This document shows, piece after piece, positions 54,809 through 63,828 of a stretch of 64,000 nucleotides of DNA. The notes under the pieces were generated by a model, which did no database searches, was not told the DNA's origin, and saw only the letters and a program-made list of their open reading frames with translations. The DNA is taken from contig NZ_AWZU01000021.1 in the NCBI RefSeq assembly GCF_000472385.1, forward strand, positions 234 through 64,233, given 5' to 3'. The DNA is from Bradyrhizobium sp. ARR65. GTDB lineage: Bacteria; Pseudomonadota; Alphaproteobacteria; Rhizobiales; Xanthobacteraceae. How positions within the stretch are numbered: position 1 is the stretch's first letter; every line of letters starts with the position of its first letter. The position numbers and the translations under genes were made by a program.

Positions 54809-56284
54809 ATGGTACTGAAAAAACGTCTCATCATTTGTCCGGCGGTCGTGGCGCTGATCGGCAGCACCGCCTCATCCGCCAAGGCGGATCCCTGGACCCG
54901 CGGCTTTGTGGTGAGCGCTTATGGATATGCCTTCCGCTATGGCGGTCGCCCCGGTTTCACACGCGGCGCGGAAATCGCACCGGGCGTGGACTGTCCGCAT
55001 GGCAGCACCATTCATTTCGCCAATCCTGACCAGACCAGGATCACGCTAGCACGCCAGAAATGGCGCTCGCCGCAGGAGATCGAATGGGTCATCGCGCCCC
55101 CTGGGCTGGACCAGGTTCGGGAGCCGGGGCAGGTGAGGCAAGACATTTTGGGCCGCGCCATTTCTTATCGGGGCTACAAGCGCGGCATCGAAACTTACGT
55201 TAATCCATGGGCCGCCGACGACCCGGGGCAGCCGGAGGTAACCAGCCGCATCGCCGATGGCTTTAATCTGGACGGCCAGATTGGGCCTAATGATTTTGTC
55301 AGTCCGGATGGCGAGAAGGGTATCGACAACGCTCTCTACCGCGCCTGGGGCTGCGATGCGCCGTGGCGCGGCAACGGCGACGCGACGTTCGATCTGCGGG
55401 TCAGCGATAAGATGCAGTTCGGCCTCTTTACCATGGTTTTGCGCATCTCCGGCAACCAGGGCCCCATGAATGACACGGACGCCACGGTCGAGATCGGCTA
55501 TTCGCCCGACAAGATTGTGAAAGACGCTCGTGGGGGCATCGCGGCGGATTATTCCTATCGTATTCTGAAATCAGATCAGTACACCAAGCTGAAAGCCAAG
55601 ATCAAAAACGGGGTGGTGGAGACGGAACAGGTGGAGCATCTGCACACCCCACGCATTGCATGGAACTATAATCAGACCGGCGACGCCAATTTCACGAAAG
55701 GTAGGATCCGCCTGAATATCGACGCCGATGGCCTAAGGGGCACAGGTCTGATCGGCGGCTACCGCAGTTGGCGTGATCTTTATGCCGAGGCCACTTTCTG
55801 GGGAAATGCCGGCGGGCAAGACACCGTGTACCATGAGGATCATGTGGCGCTCTACTTTGCCCTGCGCCGCAATGCCGATGGCATGTATAACGAGAAGACC
55901 GGCCAATATGACGGCATCTCCACTGCTTACCGTATCAAGATGTCTTCGGCTTTTGTGGTCGACGCCGACAAGCCGGCGGACATTCCGATAAAGGCTTATG
56001 ACCTGTGGCAAAGGAACGCCTTTGAGGCCATCAAAGCCAACACCATCAGGGGCGTCGAGTCTCGCACTCCTCAGGATGTCCCGCCGAGCGGCAATGAAGC
56101 CTCCTATCCTCGTCTCGAAAGACGCATCAAAGATCTTCCCAGCAGGGACTTCTTCCTTAGGGCGCTGGATCGTCCTCACTATCCGGACGGCGTGGGCATG
56201 GACGAGAGCGGCAACCCGATCGACGACCAAGGCAACCCTATCGATAAACGCGGCAACAAGCTTGACGAGCAGGATATCCAGTAA
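54809..56284 (+). CDS. Large secreted protein of unknown family, last gene of the redox/uptake cluster
   Basis: 491 residues from ATG 54809 (GGAAGGAG six bases upstream). Signal peptide LIICPAVVALIGSTASSAKA. The mature part begins DPWTRGFVVSAYGYAFRYGG and has only two cysteines visible in the first 200 residues (DCPHGSTIHF, WGCDAPWRG), Trp/Tyr-rich strands, and a polar C-terminus with repeats of Asn-Pro-Ile-Asp (GNPIDDQGNPIDKRGNKLDE). I do not recognise a family. It may be the substrate-acting or surface component of the cluster. Confidence 0.75.
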   Translation: MVLKKRLIICPAVVALIGSTASSAKADPWTRGFVVSAYGYAFRYGGRPGFTRGAEIAPGVDCPHGSTIHFANPDQTRITLARQKWRSPQEIEWVIAPPGLDQVREPGQVRQDILGRAISYRGYKRGIETYVNPWAADDPGQPEVTSRIADGFNLDGQIGPNDFVSPDGEKGIDNALYRAWGCDAPWRGNGDATFDLRVSDKMQFGLFTMVLRISGNQGPMNDTDATVEIGYSPDKIVKDARGGIAADYSYRILKSDQYTKLKAKIKNGVVETEQVEHLHTPRIAWNYNQTGDANFTKGRIRLNIDADGLRGTGLIGGYRSWRDLYAEATFWGNAGGQDTVYHEDHVALYFALRRNADGMYNEKTGQYDGISTAYRIKMSSAFVVDADKPADIPIKAYDLWQRNAFEAIKANTIRGVESRTPQDVPPSGNEASYPRLERRIKDLPSRDFFLRALDRPHYPDGVGMDESGNPIDDQGNPIDKRGNKLDEQDIQ

Positions 56285-56941
56285 GGCCGCGGCGGGAAAC
56301 CATCGCGACGAATTCGAGGGCAAATCTTGACAAGTGTAACGTGGCAACTCGACTTGCGGCGCAACCGCGGACTCGAGGTGGTGCTCCTTTCTGTCATCAC
56401 GCTCCTTCGGAATGCCTATTGGGTACGTATTCTGGGGGCCAATGACTGTGGACGTCGGCACGATCGGATCCCGCTGTCGTACTGGAATCCAGCCCCTCGG
56501 TACCGAGCTTGGAGGCGGCGCAGCGTACACCGGCCGCGGTCGAATTGGGAGAAACGGGCGTGCTTCGCGTGCTAACCTATCCTGGATCCCGCTGCCACCG
56601 CAAATCCACTTCTGCCTGGCCCGATGAGGATCTTAAAGCGTTCCGGGCCGTATACCGACTACTACCTTTACGCCGAGAGCGTAAGCGTCTTCGAGCGGTT
56701 CATCTCGGGGCACAAGTCTCGCAAGCCCAACCGGTGGGGCAAATCCTCACTCCCGAGTTACCTTGGCGCGTGCCGATCACGGTTCTTCACACGAAAGTCG
56801 CGTGCACGTTCATCTGTCGGCGCTCCCGAGGTCTTGCGCGCAGGGGAGACGGGCTGATGATCTTTGCTGAAGACCTTTAGTGTTGAACCGAGAACCGGCG
56901 TACGACGCGCCCTCCACGCCGCCAAAAAACGAAATGAGATA
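56285..56941. other. Intergenic region, nothing recognised
   Basis: About 650 bases after the redox cluster. Short overlapping frames on both strands (for example 56327-56575 and 56509-56880) have no motif. No clear terminator hairpin was identified. Confidence 0.4.
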
Positions 56942-58024
56942 ATGAACACTAGTTCAAAACAGCACGAGCCAGACGCCCTGCTGCCATCGGAGTTTCTAAC
57001 AGAAGCTTGCGGCGTTCCTGCCATCGCATATTTCCGCGCGGGCTTGCCAGGTTCTCCCATTATCGTGGGTCTTCCTGGGGGCGGGCATCTGGCAAGGGTA
57101 TTTTATGGTCACCCGGGCAGCAGCGCGGAAGACTTTCTCGACCGTTGGCTAGAAGGGCACGGCCTGGGCCTCATCGCCCTTTCCTATCCGTCCGATCATC
57201 GCGCCTTTCGGCGCCGCCTACCCAATCTGACAGTGACGGACTGGGGAAACGCTGCCGCGGCCACAATTGCAGAAATTATCCGCACGCGAGGTTTGCACGG
57301 ACCAATTGTGCCTGTCGGATGGAGCATGGCTGGCCGCCACTGTCGAGCATTCAATATTGCTGCGCGCCGCTTGGGCCTTGAGATTCCCGGGTTTATCGCA
57401 GTCTCAGCAACTCCGCCATTGCCCTGTATGGTTCGCGCGAAACCGGAAGGAGAGCGGTTTACGCCGGAGGGCTTTTGGAAAACCGGGAATGATGACGCAG
57501 GACTTTCTGTCCGCAACAAATCCTTTCTCTACGACATCAATTGGAGGGGGACGGAGATCATCGACGCTGCCTCATACGCGGCGTACTACATCGTTAACAC
57601 TCCGATCCGGCTGCGGGGGGAGCCCAACCAGCGAAGAGGCCTTGAACGCAACTCCCTGGTGGACACAATCTCTGACCTTGGAACTTTCTCCTATATCGAA
57701 TATCCCTTCACAGGCGTGATCGCGCCCACGCGCACAAGTGACGCGCGGCACGCACTCACCGATCAGGCGACGTGGGGGTTCTTGAACAGCCAGAAGCTTT
57801 TCTGCGAATATTCTGCTGCCAATCCGATGTCCGCGCCCGGGGCTTGGGACCAACTGCGAAACTTGGCGGTGCAGCTCCCGAGCCACCTTTGTCGTTATGT
57901 CGAGGGCGGCCACTTCTTCTTCATCGGACGCGAAGGTGCCGCACAAACCGCATCGCATATTGCAGATCTGTGCAAGAAGCTTGAGGATTTGCAAGTCACG
58001 ATTGCGCAGCTCCTGAGACAATAA
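56942..58024 (+). CDS. Alpha/beta-hydrolase-like protein
   Basis: 360 residues from ATG 56942. The oxyanion strand is PIIVGLPGGGHLARVF, the nucleophile elbow is VPVGWSMAGRHCRAF (G-x-S-x-G), and the C-terminal catalytic histidine is in VEGGHFFFIGRE. A large cap insertion lies between about residues 160 and 270. The N-terminus lacks a signal peptide, so the protein is cytoplasmic. Substrate unknown; esterases, thioesterases and C-C hydrolases share this fold. It is monocistronic. Confidence 0.75.
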   Translation: MNTSSKQHEPDALLPSEFLTEACGVPAIAYFRAGLPGSPIIVGLPGGGHLARVFYGHPGSSAEDFLDRWLEGHGLGLIALSYPSDHRAFRRRLPNLTVTDWGNAAAATIAEIIRTRGLHGPIVPVGWSMAGRHCRAFNIAARRLGLEIPGFIAVSATPPLPCMVRAKPEGERFTPEGFWKTGNDDAGLSVRNKSFLYDINWRGTEIIDAASYAAYYIVNTPIRLRGEPNQRRGLERNSLVDTISDLGTFSYIEYPFTGVIAPTRTSDARHALTDQATWGFLNSQKLFCEYSAANPMSAPGAWDQLRNLAVQLPSHLCRYVEGGHFFFIGREGAAQTASHIADLCKKLEDLQVTIAQLLRQ

Positions 58025-58793
58025 GGGAGCTTTCGATAAGCGGAGGAATCCAAGAGTAGTTGATAGTTTTCGTTTTGAGAGGCAGAGCCTTTCCCGTTTG
58101 GAGAGTCCGCCGAGAAACGCAAACTCAGGGCCTTGGCGGAAAACAATGCGCTCGTCAAAAGGATCGCGTGAACCCTGAACCGAAGCGTCCCCTCGACAGG
58201 GACACGCCAAGCTCGGCATAGTCCTCACCGACGAAGGAGCGTGAGCCTTCATTGAACCCGCGGAGGACTTTCTACTCACGGATCAACCCTAACCTTCGCT
58301 AAGTCATGACGTCGATTCCGCCGAGGATGCGGGTCTCTGCGCCATCTAGATGAACCGTAATCTTCGGGGCGTGGAGAACTTCGAGGAAATTTTCGCAAGC
58401 GCGCGATCAAGGATGTACCTAGCTGGTCAATGGCTCCACAGCGCTCGCGCTGAGCTAGCCCCGACTATGGGACTCGTCGGCTCGGCGCGCAGGCATTGCG
58501 GCGCGAGCCGCGCCGCGGCAGATCGATGGTGTCGAACTGGCGATTTCGCTTGGATTTTATGTCGCTTCGGTTGAGCCGATCGGCAATTACGCGTTGCGCC
58601 TGTCGTTCTCCGAGGGAACATGACCGAGGCATCAATCCTTGGTCGTCTTTGCGCGAACCCGCCGATTTCGCCGATCTCACCGAAATCGGTCTCTTGCCCT
58701 GACCTCTGCCACCTATCTCGATCGTGGGTTTGGGCCGACGATGAGTTTCCTCAGTTACTCGGCTTCCGAGACCACCCACCGGTGTCGCAGCTT
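58025..58793. other. Decayed intergenic region
   Basis: A short plus-strand segment near 58100-58170 reads as RALAENNALVKRIA in one frame, reminiscent of a transposase coiled-coil, but too little remains to name it. The rest shows no gene. Confidence 0.4.
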
Positions 58794-60695
58794 TCACGAT
58801 GGCCTCCATTTCTCGCTAGTCGCCCGTTGTTGCCTGGCTTCACGGCAGGATTGTTCCGCCAGCGCGGCGGGGCGTACGGGCTTGAGCAAAGACTGCCTGT
58901 AAGCATCCGGATCATCCTCGTCATTGATGGGGGCTTCGAACGTAGCCACGGCTACGTAGTTCGCCTCGCGGGCTCCAAAGGAGGCCATTACACTGGCTTG
59001 ATCAAGATGGTGGGGGCCCTCTGGCTCGATCAGTACCCACGCTTTCGCCAGATCGGCGCAGTTCTCAAGTCCGAGCGCTTCCACCGCGGCTGCGTTACTG
59101 CCAGGATATGGCACGACCGGCCATGGTTGACCATAATGCGCTGCGTTACTCTCCCATTGCCCGACCAGCCATGGTAGACCAAGCGCTCGCGCTTCGAGCA
59201 CAAACAGCAGGCCCGGCGAGCTGCCTGAGAGATCGACCACCGGGGTACCGACTTCGAGACCGGCCGCGCGAGCTTGGGTTCTGGCCGTGGCGAGATAGTC
59301 GCGGAACGATTGCGAAACCACCAATTTTGCACCGCCCGGCATCGGGGTGACAGCGGTATAACCGCTCAGATTTTTCGTCTGACCCCACGGCCTGAGGATG
59401 GCAGCATTGATCACTGATGCAGTAAGCAACTGTGACAGCACCGTCAGGGGCAGTAGGGTGACGACGCTGCGTCCCTGTTGCGCAAGAGGACTCAGGAAGG
59501 CGACGACTGCGAGCATCCAGAACAAGGCGACCTTCGCACCGGCGAACCAGTAGTTGAGACCGGAGCCCAGCGCGAACACGTGCGGCAGCATCAAAAAGGT
59601 GAGCGCTAGTACGACGCTGGCTGGAGTTTGGGAGCGCAGAACCAATCCCTCACGATAGAACGTTGCGCCAAGGCATATGAAGACCGGAACTAGGAACAGG
59701 GTCGAGAGCTCGATGCTGATCGGATCGGCGCTGATCGGATCGACCCCCAAAAGCGCAATCACTATTGTTACAATCAACGCCGCGGCGATAGCAAGCGATG
59801 GGAGCAACTTGTGCGTAGACTCTATGAGAATGCTGAGCAGAAGGGCTATCGCCGCTAACAGAGCGATAGTGAGTTGCCCGCGATTGATGGCGAGATAATC
59901 GATCCGAAACATGAAAGATACCTCGTGCCGGGCACCCAACAGGACTTCCAAATCAGCACTGTTGATCATACGTGTCACCAGGCCGGTGATGCCGCCGTCG
60001 ATCGCATAGGCGGTAACGATCAGCAGAGCGAGAGCGACGAGGGCTGCGCCGAGCATGGGCAGCAGCCACTTTCGGCGTAAAACAACGACATAGAACGCAA
60101 CGAGGAGGGCACTGGCCGCAGCGGTGGTCGGCTTGGCCATGAAGCAGAACCAACCGCCAACGCCGACCAGGATCCACCCGATAACTTGGTAGTCGCGGCC
60201 TGGCCGATCTCCTAACAGCAAGCCAATCATTACCATCAAGAGCGATTGATATGCCAGTGTGTTGTAATTGGGGGTGCGCGCCGACAAGAGGTGAAAGGCA
60301 ACTAATGCTAGGCTGGCGATCCCTGCCGACAGTACCGCCGCATGCGGCCAGCCCACTGTCCAAAGGCGCCGGATCACAAGAAAGCTGAGAATCCAGCCGA
60401 GCGCCATGGTGAGCGTAACGTTCTCCATGCGGAGCACTGCGATGTCGCCACCCGCCCACCGATATGGCCAGTGATAGACAAAGCCAAAGAGCGACGGCGG
60501 ACTGTTGATTGCGTAGGCGAATGGGTTCGCGATGGAGTTAAGGTAGAAACCTTCGGAGCTGAGACGAAGACCGTAATTGCTGTAATATACCAGCCGTGCG
60601 AAAAGGATCGCGGTGGTTACGGCAGAGAGTGGCAGCAAAATCAGATCGAGCAAAACTGGCAACGTCCCTTTGCCAAAGCAGTTATCTTTTGACAT
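58794..60695 (-). CDS. Polytopic membrane protein, possible GT-C-type glycosyltransferase
   Basis: 633 residues. ATG 60695 has AGGA seven bases upstream. About 12 hydrophobic segments occupy the first 440 residues. A large loop after the first helix contains SEGFYLNSIANPFAYAINSP, which has the acidic/aromatic character of catalytic loops of GT-C enzymes. The last 190 residues form a soluble domain (GGAKLVVSQSFRDYLATART ... GTPVVDLSGSSPGLLFVLEA ... KAWVLIEPEGPHHLDQA). Length and layout fit undecaprenyl-sugar-using transferases, but no DxD/ExD motif is certain. It stands alone. Confidence 0.55.
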   Translation of the reverse strand: MSKDNCFGKGTLPVLLDLILLPLSAVTTAILFARLVYYSNYGLRLSSEGFYLNSIANPFAYAINSPPSLFGFVYHWPYRWAGGDIAVLRMENVTLTMALGWILSFLVIRRLWTVGWPHAAVLSAGIASLALVAFHLLSARTPNYNTLAYQSLLMVMIGLLLGDRPGRDYQVIGWILVGVGGWFCFMAKPTTAAASALLVAFYVVVLRRKWLLPMLGAALVALALLIVTAYAIDGGITGLVTRMINSADLEVLLGARHEVSFMFRIDYLAINRGQLTIALLAAIALLLSILIESTHKLLPSLAIAAALIVTIVIALLGVDPISADPISIELSTLFLVPVFICLGATFYREGLVLRSQTPASVVLALTFLMLPHVFALGSGLNYWFAGAKVALFWMLAVVAFLSPLAQQGRSVVTLLPLTVLSQLLTASVINAAILRPWGQTKNLSGYTAVTPMPGGAKLVVSQSFRDYLATARTQARAAGLEVGTPVVDLSGSSPGLLFVLEARALGLPWLVGQWESNAAHYGQPWPVVPYPGSNAAAVEALGLENCADLAKAWVLIEPEGPHHLDQASVMASFGAREANYVAVATFEAPINDEDDPDAYRQSLLKPVRPAALAEQSCREARQQRATSEKWRPS

Positions 60696-60992
60696 AGGCC
60701 GGTCCTATCAGCTTCGTAGGCGAGGCTCATTTCTTTAGAAATAAACCTCGAGACACTTCTACGTGACCTGAACGCCGTAATCTCCTCTAAGATTTGATAG
60801 AGCACGCCGATCGAAGAGATGGACGTGAAGCCAAACGACCAAAGACGAGCTCCGTCTTGATCACAACGAAACCCACTCCTGGCATGGCTGGCATCGCCAT
60901 GTCTCACTGGCTCTGCCTGCTCTCGCCATAATAGCCGTCATCTGCTCTCCCGGAAATCCGCTGGTCGATTCAGGAAATCAGGCGTAGCTGGT

Positions 60993-61110
60993 GATTCCGA
61001 GGGAAGTCGCCCCCTGAAACCGAAATGATGTCGCCCCTCATTCCGAGATAATCTCGCCCCCCTGTTCCGATCAATTGTCGCCCCCCGTTCCGAGATGATG
61101 TCGCCCCCTG
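60993..61110. repeat. Terminal repeat array of the IS21-family element
   Basis: Five degenerate tandem units of about 23 bases with consensus TTCCGAGATGATGTCGCCCC followed by CTG, directly before istA. IS21 elements carry multiple transposase-binding repeats at their ends, so this marks the left terminus. Confidence 0.75.
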
Positions 61111-61545
61111 GCGACGGATCCGGCGGGACCGCTGGCAGCGCGTAGAGTGCCTCCTTTTGCCTGAAAGGAAGGGGGCTTCATGCCGGCGGAGAGGGTAGCG
61201 ATGCGGAAGGTGCGGGAGATTTTGCGGCTCAAGCTCGGCGTGGGGTTATCGCACAAGGCGATCGCACGGAGCCTTGGGATCGCACCTTCGACCGTGCGGT
61301 TGACGTTGGAGCGCGCCGGCGCTGCCGGGTTCTCCTGGCCGCTACCGGATGATGCGACCGATGCGATCCTGGAGGCGACGCTCTATGGCCGCGCCGGCAC
61401 GAAGCAGGGCTATCGGCATCGCGCCGAGCCCGATTGGGCGGTGATCCATCGCGAGCTGAAGAAAAAGCACGTCACGCTCGCGATCCTCTGGGAGGAGTAC
61501 ATCGCCCAGAATCCAGACGGCTATCGCTACAGCCGTTATGTTGCG
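60993..61545 (+). mobile_element. IS21-family element, left part only
   Basis: Terminal repeats plus the first about 120 codons of istA. Homology stops near 61538 where a RIT element begins; the right part is not in the window. Confidence 0.75.
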
Positions 61546-61575
61546 GCCAGATTTATGTTGTGCAAGGAGGGATAA
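61180..61575 (+). pseudogene. istA: IS21 transposase IstA, N-terminal fragment
   Basis: ATG 61180 with AAGGAAGGGG upstream. The N-terminal HTH reads MRKVREILRLKLGVGLSHKA and IARSLGIAPSTVRLTLERAG, then WPLPDDATDAILEATLYGR and HRELKKKHVTLAILWEEYIA, ending normally with NPDGYRYSRY. After that the codons (VAARFMLCKEG) are foreign and come from the inserted RIT element. The DDE domain is absent. Confidence 0.85.
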
Positions 61576-61619
61576 TTGCGGGGAGCGTGAGCGCTGTGGG
61601 CATTGTTCACGCAACATAA
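61536..61619. repeat. Inverted repeat at the left end of the RIT element
   Basis: TTATGTTGCG (61536-61545) is the exact complement of CGCAACATAA (61610-61619). A further TTATGTTG lies at 61553-61560, and CCAGA precedes both TTATGTTG forms in inverted order (CCAGA at 61548; CCAGA as complement of TCTGG near 61627). Such repeats are expected recombinase-binding sites. Confidence 0.6.
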
Positions 61620-61663
61620 TTTGACGTCTGGGTAGCGAGCCATTTGTCCAATGGAGGCTCGCT

Positions 61664-62887
61664 ATGGATCAGACGATTTATTCCATCCCCTTGACCGTGC
61701 CCCAGCGTGATGACGCGCCATTCACCGACGAGCGGTACCGGTACCTTCGCCACTGTGCAGAAGCCGGCGCGACCGCAGCTTCTCTCAGAATCAAGCGGAA
61801 CGAGCTGTTGCGGATTGCCGCATATCTCGGTCCAGACGCTTCGGAGGGCATCGATATCGAGGCGCTCCAACGGATCGCGACCGAGCGCCTGCGCCTGACG
61901 GGGGCTGTCACCGCAGCACGAAGAGTGGTCGACATCGGACGACCTTGGCTTCGATTTCTCGGTTGGTGGCGTGAACCAACCGTCGTGTTTCAGTACCAGA
62001 GCCAACTCGACCAGTATGTGACATGGATGCGCAATGAGCGCGGTTTCACGCCATCGACGGTGGAGCAATGGAGTCGGATGATCGGCAGGTTCCTACGCTG
62101 GTGTGATCAGACAAACCGGCAACTTAGGGACCTGCAGCCTGCGGACGTTGACGCCTATTTCGTAACCCAGGCGACGGGACGATGGTCCCGCGTTTCGGTG
62201 GCCAGCACAGCCTCTGCCTTGCGGGGATTTCTGCGCTATGCGGCAAAGCGGGGAATGTGTACGGACCGCTTAGCGGCCTCGATTTGCCGGCCTCGGCTCT
62301 ATCGTCAGGAATCGCTGCCGTATGCCCCAGGTTGGTGCGACGTGCAGCGCATGTTGGCCGACGCCGAGACCGACAACTCCCGGGACATCCGTGATCGTGC
62401 GATCTTGCTGCTGCTTGCGGTCTACGGGATGCGCAGCGGCGAGGTGGCGGCATTGCGCCTCGATCAGATCGACTGGGCCGGTGGGATGCTCCGGCTTTTC
62501 CGCCTGAAGCGCCGCCAGCCGCAAATCTACCCGCTGGTCTCCTCTGCGGCTGAGGCGCTCGCCCGCTACATCGACACGGTGCGGCCGTCATCATCGTGCG
62601 CGGAAGTATTCCTCCGCATGCAAGCGCCTCGCCGGCCGCTGAAGGCAGGGAGCATCTATGATGTCGCCAACCGCAGATTTGTTGCACTTGGAATCAACGC
62701 TGCCCATCGCGGTGGCCATGCGTTGCGCCACGCTTGCGCCTCCCGGCTTCTGGCCGAAGGTCTGTCGATAAAGGAGATCGGGGACCATTTGGGACATCGC
62801 AGCGCGGCGTCAACCAGCATCTACGCCAAGGTGAACATGCAGGCGCTTCGCGAAGTCGGAGCGTTCGACCTGGGAGGCCTCCAATGA
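61664..62887 (+). CDS. ritA: RIT tyrosine recombinase, first gene (RitA)
   Basis: 407 residues from ATG 61664 (GGAGG six bases upstream). An N-terminal SAM-like core-binding domain (FTPSTVEQWSRMIGRFLRWC) precedes the catalytic domain. Catalytic residues: Arg in YGMRSGEVAALRLDQID, His-x-x-Arg in GHALRHACASRLL, His in IGDHLGHRSAAST and the nucleophile Tyr in SIYAKVN. All are present, so it appears active. Its stop overlaps the next ATG (ATGA). Confidence 0.88.
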   Translation: MDQTIYSIPLTVPQRDDAPFTDERYRYLRHCAEAGATAASLRIKRNELLRIAAYLGPDASEGIDIEALQRIATERLRLTGAVTAARRVVDIGRPWLRFLGWWREPTVVFQYQSQLDQYVTWMRNERGFTPSTVEQWSRMIGRFLRWCDQTNRQLRDLQPADVDAYFVTQATGRWSRVSVASTASALRGFLRYAAKRGMCTDRLAASICRPRLYRQESLPYAPGWCDVQRMLADAETDNSRDIRDRAILLLLAVYGMRSGEVAALRLDQIDWAGGMLRLFRLKRRQPQIYPLVSSAAEALARYIDTVRPSSSCAEVFLRMQAPRRPLKAGSIYDVANRRFVALGINAAHRGGHALRHACASRLLAEGLSIKEIGDHLGHRSAASTSIYAKVNMQALREVGAFDLGGLQ

Positions 62888-63828
62888 TGCTGACCCATGT
62901 TGTCGACGCCTATCTGGCCAAGCAGCGATCACTGGGGGCGCGTTTCGAGTCCGCTGAGGTTCTGCTCCGCAGGTTCTGCCGAGCGATGGGCAATCGAGAT
63001 ATCGGCGAAGTCGCCCCAGAGGCAGTAGCCGAGTTCCTCCAAGGCAAAGGATCGCTCAGTGCCACCTGGATGCTGCGATATAGGGTTTTGAGCGGCCTTT
63101 ATAGATTCGCCGTCAGTCGCGGGTACGTGGCATCCTCCCCACTGCCGACAACGTTTCCAAAGCTGCCGCCGCAACAAACGCCCTATGTTTATTCCACGGA
63201 AGAACTGCGCCGCTTATTGGACGCGACCTCGATTCTGACGGTTGGGCATAGCCCTCACGTGCCAGCTATGTACCGTACGCTCCTCTTGTTGCTGTACGGA
63301 AGTGGCATGCGCATTGGCGAAGCGCTTCGTTTGGTCTTGCAAGACGTGGATCTGACTGATCAGGTCATCACTGTCCGTGACACGAAGTTCTTCAAAACGC
63401 GCCTCGTGCCAATCGGACCAAAGCTCAACCAGGAACTGGTCGAGTACGTCGAGCGCCGTCGCCGGCTCCCTTTGCCGCGCGGGCAAGAATCTCCATTATT
63501 CACTACGCGCGGCAGTCGACCGTGGCACTATGTGCGGGTCATCTCCTGGTTTCAGCATGTCCGCCGAGCCGCCGGAATCAGTTGCCCTGTCGGCGAGCCT
63601 CGACCTCCACGGCTGCACGATATTCGCCACACAGCCGCGGTGCACCGGGTGATCGCATGGTATCGCTCCGGCCAGGAGGTGCAGCAACTGCTTCCGCAAC
63701 TTGCAACCTACCTTGGCCACATCGATATCCGTTCAACCCAGCGCTATTTGCAGATGACGCCGGATCTCCTCCATGCGGCCAGCGAGCGCTTTGCTCTGTA
63801 CGCGATCGAGGCCGACCATGAAGGATAA
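62884..63828 (+). CDS. ritB: RIT tyrosine recombinase, second gene (RitB)
   Basis: 314 residues from ATG 62884 in the ATGA overlap; the frame open back to 62734 is within ritA. Catalytic residues: Arg in GSGMRIGEALRLVLQDVDL, HDIRHTAAVHRVIAW (H-x-x-R), QLATYLGHIDIRST and Tyr in QRYLQMTPD. It is shorter than RitA at its N-terminus, as usual for the middle gene of the trio. Confidence 0.88.
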   Translation: MMLTHVVDAYLAKQRSLGARFESAEVLLRRFCRAMGNRDIGEVAPEAVAEFLQGKGSLSATWMLRYRVLSGLYRFAVSRGYVASSPLPTTFPKLPPQQTPYVYSTEELRRLLDATSILTVGHSPHVPAMYRTLLLLLYGSGMRIGEALRLVLQDVDLTDQVITVRDTKFFKTRLVPIGPKLNQELVEYVERRRRLPLPRGQESPLFTTRGSRPWHYVRVISWFQHVRRAAGISCPVGEPRPPRLHDIRHTAAVHRVIAWYRSGQEVQQLLPQLATYLGHIDIRSTQRYLQMTPDLLHAASERFALYAIEADHEG

